A DNA stretch of 64,000 nt from NCBI GenBank assembly GCA_022494885.1, contig JAGVSM010000496.1:124001-188000 (forward strand). The letters are read 5' to 3'. This DNA comes from Micrasema longulum (Eukaryota > Arthropoda > Insecta > Trichoptera > Brachycentridae). Below the pieces are notes generated by a model. The model was not told the DNA's origin. It did not search any database and saw nothing but the letters and a program-made list of their open reading frames with translations. Below, piece by piece: positions 55,767 to 64,000 of this stretch. The translations under genes were made by a program, and so were the position numbers. Numbering within the stretch: position 1 is the first letter of the stretch; each line of letters opens with the position of its first letter.

Positions 55767-56292
55767 GCGGTCAGCTCTCTTGGTCCTCAACCTGCATGTC
55801 GGATTAAAAGGTCTGTTGTTAGGTTTCTATTTTACGGCCGGTTACCACCTGACGCCAAGACAATAACACCTATTACTAACTGGGGCTTAGGATGCCACTG
55901 TTGACTATTGCTCCTCAATACATCCTGCCCGACGCCGCTGCCTCCCAACACCCCGTAGCAAGAAGTATATCCGCTGGCATGAGAAAAGATTTGTACCCCT
56001 TCCGCCTGTTCCGTCGTACTGCAGCACTTCATATCTGCCATCACAGACATTAAGGTCTTCACCCGTAGCCCTGGGTAAAGGATCGCGTTATACCCCGTAA
56101 TACTGGATCCTCATCCGAACTTAGCTAACTAAACACTTCGGTCTACTGAAGTGAAAGGTGCCCACCTTCGCGACCTGGACGCGTTGAATGAGAATTACTC
56201 CATTGAGAACTGAGAAAGTGACTCAGTCACCCAGGAGCCGGATTAATAGTCTCATTTAGGTAGGTAGGGCAAATATACGCCCACAAACCATG
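55767..56292. repeat. Dispersed repeat A, copy 2, uninterrupted
   Basis: Provides the empty-site reference for the 3.5-kb copy. Blocks TACCACCTGACGCCAAGACA, CACCCGTAGCCCTGGGTAAA, CACTTCGGTCTACTGAAGTG and GTGACTCAGTCACCCAGGAG. Its minus-strand frame at 55832-56062 has no recognised domain. Confidence 0.75.
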
Positions 56293-56294
56293 GA

Positions 56295-58015
56295 AAAAAA
56301 ATGTTATACAAACCTAGCTAAATAAACGCCGGTACTAAGAGAGTAAATGTATATTTGTTAACTACACAACTCAAGTATTTTTTTCTCAAAACGAGTATAG
56401 TTTGGCTCAATTCTTTTTACCACCAAGACACCAGCAAAAATTCTCCTCTTTAGAATATAAAGGCAAAATCACAACCATTTTTATTTGTCTTGTTTATCCT
56501 CCGGTAAGGTCTGGGTCAACAATATCGCACTGTATTTTAATATAAGAGGCGACACGGGCCGTGTTTCGGATAACGACGGAGACCTGAGACCTACCCCATA
56601 CTGCGCAGCCAGCACCTCGACAATAATATAATTGGACTTACTCGGCTACCAGTATTACGGCAGACGAATATCTACTCAATGTAATTTTAGTACCTATATT
56701 ATCACTCCATTCATTCGGAGTTAAAGGTGCTCGTATGCAGATTTAATGATAGTTATTTTATCATTCTTTAATTGCCTATTGATATCGCTAACCCAAAGAT
56801 AAATAAATTTCATCGTCGTTATCATAAATTCCGGCGTATTGTCTTTTTTCTGCTTTGAGACATTCTATGTTTTCAATAATATTTCAAATACGTACACACG
56901 CACATTCGTATTTATTATACACTTAAGTACTTCTTTTTTTTTAAAGTAGGGGAGAGTTGGATATTGGCGCGCGGTTGTGCTGGTACGCATATTGGTAACG
57001 AAATCTCTACACTGTCCACACTTTCGCGTTCGCGAGTCGTTCTGTGTCTTTCGATACTGGCCAATGTGTGGACGTGTTTAGTCTCAGGTGCGTTCGTCAA
57101 AAGCGCACAAAAAATAATTGGCTCAGGTGCCAAGATGGACATAGTAACCGTTGTAGCTAATGTGTTTTTTTTAATTTTATTTGATTATCCAAACTTCAAA
57201 TTCTGGCCAGCCAAAAAACAGACCGGTAAAATATTGATCAAAACTTGCACTAAATAAAATAAATAAACATATATTCGAATTACATATGTTATAAATAATT
57301 TATTTATTTATTTAATAAAAAAACAACAGTCATTACAACAAAAAGTTCTATATTTACAAACGAACCGAATTAGTAGATACAGCTTGTACACATAAATCTA
57401 TGAGCAAAAAATAATTTCGTTATCCTCATTTACATTACGAGAAATCTGGTATTGAAGAAAAATAAGAAATACATTAAAATGTTTAAGTAGATTACTTATA
57501 AAATAATTTGAGTTGCGCTTAAAAGCGTGCACATTTAAATGAAGGATTATGGTATTTATTTTTATTTAAGTACGTCTAGTTACGTCTTTAGAAAGTAAAC
57601 ATGAAAAGAAAATTTAAAAGTAAAAATAAGGAAACCCACTTAACCGCAAAACCGGCTTGTTAGCACTTTTCTTATTGTTCCTTCACAATGAAAAAGTAAA
57701 AGAAATTATAAAAATTTAAAAAGTTATACAAACATTAATAAAAATTGAAAACACACGTATTTCTCACACTAAATAAATTTACAAAAATTTTAATAGTTGA
57801 CTATTAATAATAAATAATAATAATAAGTCATGTTACATATTGGCCCTTGAATCATTTTTTTCTTCAAAGTATTGTAAACATTTTCTATTAAGTTCTGCTT
57901 TGGAATCTTATTGAAAATTTTAGGAATGCGTCTGATTTAATGACTGAATGCGTCTGAATTTAAAAACTTGTAATAAAAGTGACTGAAATTGTTTTTAAAC
58001 ATATTGATTATAATG
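56295..58015. other. Interval with an unexplained GC-richer patch at 56945-57140
   Basis: The patch begins GGGGAGAGTTGGATATTGGC and carries a 97-codon + frame (56964-57257) with a hydrophobic middle and an overlapping minus frame (56915-57142). Neither is recognised. The remainder is AT-rich and free of features, apart from an (AATA)-type run near 57300 and 57805. Confidence 0.35.
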
Positions 58016-58017
58016 TT

Positions 58018-58073
58018 TATCGGCCTCCCGGTGTAATGGGTCAGCGCGTTTGCCTACCTAGCAAGAGGTCTTG
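58018..58073 (+). repeat. SINE S2 head only
   Basis: ATCGGCCTCCCGGTGTAATG then GTCAGCGCGTTTGCC and GCAAGAGGTC match the S2 head up to box B, then similarity stops. Confidence 0.65.
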
Positions 58074-58483
58074 TATGTTTTATAAGTATGTTTATAAACC
58101 GTTTACTCAATGGTATAACTAAATTATTATTTTTTTATTTCTTTGATCATATTCAGGACGTTATATTGTCGAAAATCAGAGGGAAATAGGCTTTCAAATA
58201 AAATTTCAAAAAAACGCGTACACTTTCTCCGACGGTTTGCAGCATGCTTAAAACTGGGCCAGCGTGTTGACGCTTTGATAGTTCGTTCACTAAGCGCCCT
58301 TTGATCTGTGTTAAAAAACCGACAATATTCCAGTCGGCCAGAAAGTATATACCATCACGTGTACCAGCTCTGCTAGCCACAAATACTCCCCTCTACACGT
58401 TTGCCGATACATTTTTGCCAGCGTACTGGCGAACATAGTGGCCGACGTGTAGAGCTGTCTTTACAGTAAAATATGCATCTTTG

Positions 58484-58730
58484 ATTCATCATCATCATCA
58501 TCATCATCATCATAATTTATCATCATCAGCATAGGTCACCGCATAAGTACTCCAATTGGAGCACATCTGGAACACAGTAAGGTAATCAGTTCAGGGACAT
58601 CGACACATTTCAGTTTAGACCATCTTTTAAACTACTATTTCATGTCTAACCTATCTGGAATCGAACCTACGTAGAACTTCAAGCATAGTAGGTAAATGCA
58701 AAAACCATTATACTGGGGGTAAAATTATTT
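58484..58730 (-). repeat. SINE S2 with (ATC)n tail
   Basis: (ATC)n at 58484-58512 is the complement of the (GAT)n tail. GTACTCCAATTGGAGCACAT, AGTAAGGTAATCAGTTCAGG, CATGTCTAACCTATCTGGAA and TCGAACC follow the antisense body and head. Confidence 0.65.
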
Positions 58731-58741
58731 CTTTTCGATTT

Positions 58742-58862
58742 CCTTATTCCGAATTTTTTCCCCAGCAATCGATTCGAAAATACTCGCCCAGTATTTTTGT
58801 TCTTGTCCACATATTGTATTCTTTCATATCGTATTTTTCATCTGCCTGCTCACGAATAAAAG
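58742..58862 (-). repeat. Composite repeat S4, fragment
   Basis: AATCGATTCGAAAATACTCG, CCAGTATTTTTGTTCTTGTC and GTATTTTTCATCTGCCTGCT match the reverse of the S4 block at 63600-63660. Confidence 0.55.
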
Positions 58863-59025
58863 GCAAATAAACTGAAGCGTTTACATAAAATTAAGTTTTA
58901 CCCTACAATGCCCAATTTAGACGACCTGCTACATACCGATAATCGGTGTACAAAAGTGCTTTCAAACATGTTTATCACTCGGCGACTAGTTTATTATATT
59001 ACATACATACAAGCCATTATAATTG

Positions 59026-59165
59026 AACGTTGTTATGCAAAAAGCAGCCAACCATAGAAAAGTGAAACTGAGATAATAGCACTTTTATGAAAAGGGTGAA
59101 TAATCAAATCTACACAACAGTTGAAATGGTTTTTCTTTGACAAATGATAAATAATGCAAACGTTC
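59026..59165. mobile_element. TIR transposon D1, one end only
   Basis: AACGTTGTTATGCAAAAAGC, AGTGAAACTGAGATAATAGC and GACAAATGATAAATAATGCA are the inverse of the D1 right end at 4450-4584 and 35410-35541. The other end is missing. Confidence 0.75.
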
Positions 59166-59169
59166 CTTT

Positions 59170-60095
59170 TTTAAAATACAAAAAAGAATTTAATTATTCA
59201 TATGACAAGATATACATGCTGGAACATGCGCTCGTATTTGTTTAATGACATATGTAAAATTAAATTATAGACAAGAAAAAAACACTTTGTTGAAATTGTT
59301 GACGTTATCCCCAGGTCATGATGTAAATGCGATTGATAATGTTTTTTTTAATCTAATAATAATGATCTGCCGATAACATTGCGCATTCAATTACCTCTGG
59401 AAAACGCTTCGCGGACAACCTCTGTGGGATAATCAGGAGTCTAGCCAGTAATAACTTAGCTAGCTTTATCTTATCTGACACTAAAATCATACAGCAAAGT
59501 AATTGAAATGCACGAATAAATGTTAAATGCAGATGCTTACACGAGGCTTGGAACTCGAGGATTTTGCCTATTATACTGTTCCTTTATTGCCAGTGTTGAT
59601 ACTAGAACAAAGAGTACGCAAAACAGACTGGGTGGAAGACATTTTTTAAGTACTAACGTAGATTTGATATTTCTATATAACTTATCTAAGAGGCGGAAAT
59701 TGAAGCGTAATTTATTTTAAAGATTGTTAGAAAGGAGAAAAATGTTTGCAAAAGTTAATAACTTGCTGCCAATTATTTAATTGTATCTTTTCTGTATCTT
59801 GAAAAATAAAGCTTGATTGTCTTTGTTCAGGAGACTGTAAAACCGGTTAAATATTATGGAATTATTTGATTTTACTTGCACTAGAGTTATGGTATTTAAC
59901 AGGCCCAGGTCAGGCAAGAAACAAAATTAAGTGACTGAAGAAATACCAGATTAGTTGGCTAGATTTCATAGGGATAATTTGGCCAGATTTAAAACGTTTA
60001 TTTGTTATTTTTATGGTAATTTTATATCTTTTAGTTATACAAGAAATATTATAAGGTCTAATTATGTTATGTCTCGTCTGGTAAGTGTAGTCATT
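59170..60095. other. Unannotated interval
   Basis: AT-rich. A 66-codon frame at 59520-59720 has a short hydrophobic stretch but no domain I recognise. Confidence 0.4.
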
Positions 60096-60099
60096 ATCT

Positions 60100-60300
60100 G
60101 CTGTTTTAGGCTAATTGTGAATTTGTCTCCAATGTAATTAATACATTTTGTTGACTTCGTATCCTAGTTACGTCTGTCTTTTTACCGATTCCCCAGTAGG
60201 CAATTATGTAGCTCAATTTCCTTTTAACATAAGCTTCGTACATCATGAGTTTGTTTAATTTTTTGGTACAAAATCTTGATTGTTTAGAAGAGGCCATGTA
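60100..60300 (-). pseudogene. LINE RT post-catalytic fragment
   Basis: The minus-strand frame reads KKLNKLMMYEAYVKRKLSY, IIAYWGIGKKTDVTRIRSQQ, the L..LY.AlvxPxLxYxxxxWG......xLxxLQxxa region that follows the RT thumb in CR1/L2-type LINEs. The phrase YEAYVK also occurs in the fragment at 34825-35405, so both may be one family. Confidence 0.65.
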
Positions 60301-60304
60301 ACGA

Positions 60305-61255
60305 TGCTATGTATTTTTTAAGGTGGTTTTAAATATAATTGCGATTTAAAAATGGTACGAGAATTTGCAATAATCCAAATAATTGCATTTTTAAAGGGTG
60401 TAAAAAGAAATCACTTTGTAAATTTACATTATTTTTAATATCATATTTTAAATATTTAGACATTCACATCATATTCTTACAAATCACGTATACAACAGAA
60501 TAATTATGAAATATCCATAAATCATGTAAAAATTAGTTCATTTAACTAAAAGGAATATTCCTGACTGTGAGTTTTGTAAAACGTGTTTTTCTACGTGTGC
60601 CTCAAAAATCGTGATATAAAGTATTTTTTTTAACATGGGTAAAGAATATTACTGTCGGTTTTTTTACATATAAATTCCTTAGTTTTTGCGCTACTGAAAA
60701 CTAAGTTAAATATTTATAGAGTACAAAATATGGATGTGTTCATTTGATTAAACAATTGGCTGTGAATAATGAGCAATACTTGTATGTCAGCTAGTAGTAG
60801 GGGGAGACGCTGGGTGATAGGGAGAAGGTTCGCCCGCTGAAATTAATTAACCCTTTCTACATTACAAGTTGATTTGTTAGATCGTGATTAGTGACAAATA
60901 TATGGTTCAAATAGCGCGATATTTCAGTGATAGACAAATGACATGGCTAACTAAACAGCAAAGTCTATTCTGGTATTTAATACCTTCGTGGTCTATTCTG
61001 TATTATGGGAGGGTAAGTTATCGTAAAACTCTGGCTAAAAAATACAAATAGGAAAACAGAAAATCATTTTTTTTTTAAATAGCGTAAGTAAACAAACATC
61101 AGTAGGTACAGCCAAAAAAAAGAGAAGTATTTCTTATAAAAAATAAAATCTATCTAAAAAACACTAAAAATATTTTACAATGCTGTGCAAATAAAATTAA
61201 TGTAATAAACATTTGCCATTTTTAGTTTCTAAAAATAAATAAAATGGAATGTTTC
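60305..61255. other. AT-rich interval, nothing recognised
   Basis: No feature could be assigned. A GTAGGGGGAGACGCTGGGTG patch at 60795 is the only non-AT-rich part. Confidence 0.4.
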
Positions 61256-61259
61256 AATT

Positions 61260-61960
61260 TCCTTCTATCTTCTAAAACCGTTCAGTTTGAGAAAAAATGA
61301 AGTATATGGACATATTTTAGGTATTAATACGGAATATCGTAGTTTTATACAAAATTTTAAACATAAATAAACTAAAAATCTACACTATACTATGAAAGTT
61401 GAGGGGGGTAGGGAGGAAAGAAGAATGAGAACGGAAAAACTCAAATATTTAGATATTACTGTTTTTATCTTAATTTAAATATAATTAAAGAAGGGGCGGC
61501 ATCTCTGACATTGGTGGGTATCAAGCAGATACTACTGTGAAAGAGGAGGCAAAAAAGTAAAACGGTGAATAGGTATTATAAGGTGTCTGACATTACAAGA
61601 ACGAAGAGATAGTCCATGTTGTCATATGGGTTGGAAGATCTCTTTCAGATAAACAGGCAAAATGGGATTATTCAAAATTTTGTAAAGAAGTGATGGAACA
61701 TTTTTTTTCTATGCCTGATACTGAATCAGTATAGTTGCGTGCGGTATTTGATTATGTGGTCAAATTTTCGAAGATTAAAGACATAACGTATACGGACATT
61801 CTGCAATCGATCCAATTTATCAAACAGTCCAGAATTAGCATGCGGGTAACATTCATCTGCAAAATCAAAGAGTGGGAGAAGTGAGGTCTGGACTGCTGTT
61901 CGTTTAACATTGATTGGAAAAAAAATCTGCAATCTTTTAAATGAGTGCAAACTGCCATAA
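61260..61960 (-). pseudogene. LINE ORF2 C-terminal pseudogene and 3' UTR
   Basis: The minus strand reads KRLQIFFPINVKRTAVQTSL, LPLFDFADECYPHANSGLFD, KLDRLQNVRIRYVFNLRKFD, corresponding to L..pxLdYgDxCYxxxxxxLxxKLxRLQNxxIRfIFgLRKxDH in non-LTR RTs. Further on, at 61490-61660, it parallels 38402-38600 (TTATCTGAAAGAGATCTTCC; GTCGCTCGAC.. counterparts; GTCAGAGATGCCGCCCC). Multiple stops. Same family as 38402-38945 and opposite orientation. Confidence 0.8.
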
Positions 61961-62089
61961 ACTTTACGACTAATTTCGTTATCCTGGTCGTGCCACCTTA
62001 AAAGCGTATGTATGATAATACTTTAGTTTTTTATAGAGTTCGTAATCTGTCATCGACCAACCCATGCTACCAACTACCCTACGGAAAAA

Positions 62090-62215
62090 ATGAGTGATGG
62101 TAGCCGAATATTTTGAATCAATCGTACTTTACGAGACGGACTCACTTCCATTCGATTTTCTTTTTTAGGATTTTTATCTGAAGGTACCTGTAGAGTCAAA
62201 AACTCTTTTACAGAA
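62090..62215 (-). repeat. Composite repeat S4, fragment
   Basis: TTTACGAGACGGACTCACTT, CCATTCGATTTTC and TTTTTATCTGAAGGTACCTG are the reverse of 42950-43000 in the S4 copy. Confidence 0.55.
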
Positions 62216-62290
62216 GATATATATTTTTTTTAAATACGAAATATTATAATTCATCCGCCTGGATAACTACGGACCAAATGAATAATACGG

Positions 62291-62390
62291 GCTTGAAAAA
62301 AACACTTTTTTTGTGTTCTCACTGGGAATCGAACCTGGAACCTTCCGTGCATGATTCAAGCGCCTTTAACATTACACCACGGAGGTCGCC
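62291..62390 (-). repeat. SINE S1, head portion
   Basis: TGTTCTCACTGGGAATCGAA, CCTGGAACCTTCCGTGCATG, then ATTACACCACGGAGGTC is the antisense S1 head with few changes. The 3' body is truncated at about 62291. Confidence 0.8.
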
Positions 62391-62427
62391 TTTGAATAGT
62401 ATAATAATTTAACTTTTACAGGAGATT

Positions 62428-63000
62428 ATATTTATTTATTTATTTCCATACATCCGTTTATTTTACATTATTTGAGACATAAGTCCCAACTCCGTGGGAC
62501 TAAAAGTCCTGTGTTGAGATGGGACGAGCAATTAGTTGACACAGACACATGAGTATATCACCACAGACATAGGATCAGAAACATTTTATTTATTTTTTAA
62601 ACATATATGTGGTAAACAGTTAACTCAAAAAAGAGCTTAATACGCTCTTTCAAAATATTAAACACTATCGGTGCGATAAATGAGAGATGTCTCTGAGCAA
62701 AAGTCGTCCGGGTTTTGTATGACAAAATTCATGCTCTGGAAAAATCTCATACGGAAATTTGCTGAGACCTCTCCTTATTGTTCGACCAGAAGTGTGTAAG
62801 TGCTTATTTTAGGTACAGTTGTCTCACATCCAGTACCTTCATGTATTGGAACAACTGTTCTGACGGGTATGTTGGAGAATGAATCCTTTGTGAGAAAAAA
62901 ACTACATTGCCTCTGTCGCTCCAATACTTTCGACATGTTTAAGTTGTTATTTAATATGCCACAGTTTATTATATAATCTTATTTTCAATATCATTATTTT
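62428..63000 (-). pseudogene. LINE ORF2 C-terminal fragment with (TAAA) tail
   Basis: A (TTTA)n run at 62429-62445 is the complement of a TAAA tail. In the minus strand, with breaks, the text YKTRTTFAQRHLSFIAPIVF, NILKERIKL appears at about 62635-62730, matching the KTR...RHxSFIAPxxFNxLPxxI C-terminus of LINEs. Also compare KTRLAQRHAYFIGPNIFN at 3945 in the same position. Upstream parts are degraded. Confidence 0.65.
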
Positions 63001-63004
63001 CGAC

Positions 63005-63585
63005 ATCACCAGACGCCTTCAAAAGACCCCTTTAATAGTCAGTACTCCCTCCTCCCACGCCAATTCCGCGTCTCTCAGTTCTGTCGAATAAAGCCGAACT
63101 GTTTAGAAATATTTATGGTTTTTACGCATTTTGAATTTTGTTGAGTTATTTTTTTGTTTGTTTTGTTAGTAGCATAACCCATAGACGGCACAAAAAAATA
63201 AATATTTTAATTTACTACCAATTTAACAATACCAAAATACGATGTTTAATTGTTCTATTGTGTTACACAAGGATTAAGTAATTAAAACTCAGTGACAAGT
63301 TAATGTGACAGCAGGCGACGAGTTTAATTTTATTTGGTCTTTTAGCATCACCAGGGATTAATATGGCTAGCCAGACATACCGCCAGGTTGTAATTAGTAC
63401 ATACAACCTCCACCAACACCCTTCCTACCCCGAGCCTAGTAATAGTCACTGCCCTCAAGTTCTACCCCCTAACTATCCAAAACTGAACATGGATTCATTA
63501 ATTAAAGGTAAAACTATAAGTTGTGTATAGTAAGAAGCGTTTGCGTAAAAAGCCAGACAGTTAATCGATACTGGGTATGTTGTAT
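63005..63585. other. Unannotated interval
   Basis: A CT-rich stretch at 63040-63070 resembles the end of an RTE-type module in antisense (CACGCCAATTCCGCG near 63057), too short to call. The rest is featureless. Confidence 0.35.
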
Positions 63586-63589
63586 TGTT

Positions 63590-63785
63590 TGTATGCGAGC
63601 AGATGAAAAATACAGTTCTGTGTGAAATAGTACCAGAATTTTGAACTAGTGTTTCCGACTCGATGGCTATTCTCTGTCAAAAAATATAAAAAAGCAAATT
63701 GATTGGAGAATATTCCACCTCTTAGCGTAGGTTGGAACTTTGCCTATCATGTTCAAGGTCCCGGGATCAATTTTTGGGAAGACCA
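63590..63785 (+). repeat. Composite repeat S4, copy 3
   Basis: AGATGAAAAATACAGTTCTG, ATTTTGAACTAGTGTTTCCG, ACTCGATGGCTATTCTCTGT, then the tRNA-like part AGCGTAGGTTGGAACTTTGC, CTATCATGTTCAAGGTCCCG. Same order as 42868-43065. Confidence 0.65.
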
Positions 63786-64000
63786 ACACTAAATTTTTGT
63801 TAAAAAAAAAAATTTACAGTTCGATTGAGTCAACGTACAACAGGATATTTAACCAGCGCAAAGTGGTTATAAGGAAAAAAGGCAAACATATTTAGTTTAA
63901 AAGTTAAAAAGAAATATAAAAAAATAAAACAGATCAATTTTAACATAAAAATAGGATTTATGATAATACATTGAATTATCATAGAACTTATCATGTGGTT

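Noticed and set aside
55832..56062. 76-codon minus frame in repeat A
   Set aside because: Not preserved in the other copy (4553-4774 reads a different text), so not evidence for a protein.
58484..58512. (ATC)n run as a stand-alone microsatellite
   Set aside because: It is the complement of the (GAT)n tail of an adjacent SINE S2.

Overview
This window looks like gene-poor, AT-rich insect nuclear DNA made almost entirely of transposable elements in various states of decay. Several non-LTR (RTE-like) 3' ends and the tRNA-headed SINEs resemble repeats I associate with Lepidoptera. That assignment comes from memory of repeat types and is inference; no host gene is present to confirm it. I found no convincing host protein-coding exon, rRNA gene, functional tRNA gene or CRISPR array. 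tRNA-like segments are all heads of SINEs.

The only near-complete coding unit is a Jockey/CR1-group LINE at about 50340-55216 on the + strand. It has a GC-richer 5' leader, an ORF1 with a PHD-type zinc finger and three zinc knuckles, an overlapping ORF2 with APE-type endonuclease and reverse transcriptase, and a (TAAA)n 3' tail. ORF2 has no ATG before its endonuclease core and sits in the -1 frame relative to ORF1. A single-base frameshift at about 54768 separates its last ~98 codons, so this copy is probably dead but young.

From left to right: 1-3.5 kb is AT-rich with nothing recognised. 3.5-5 kb holds a repeat split by a TIR transposon that itself carries a LINE 3' end. 5-9.5 kb holds SINE remnants, a hammerhead-like hairpin repeat and a 664-bp MITE with TAA duplication. 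10-30 kb holds RTE-like fragments (11.6, 13.9, 20.7, 26.7 and 29.1 kb), SINEs and foldback elements. 27-40 kb holds a dispersed repeat in two inverted copies, each broken by a different insertion, plus LINE 3' ends and a foldback element containing two nested insertions. 40-50 kb holds a minisatellite-like LINE tail, SINEs, a LINE 3' end at 44.5-45.2 kb and a TA-flanked MITE at 49.2 kb. 55-64 kb holds a second copy of the 3.5-kb repeat and several antisense LINE ends.

The most notable structures are the abundant foldback (long-TIR) family with about eleven copies, the nested insertions that allow relative dating, three copies of a hairpin repeat with a hammerhead-like core, and two GC/CpG-rich islands without assigned function. 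No clearly new biological system was found. Family assignments rest on reading the sequence by eye, without database searches.
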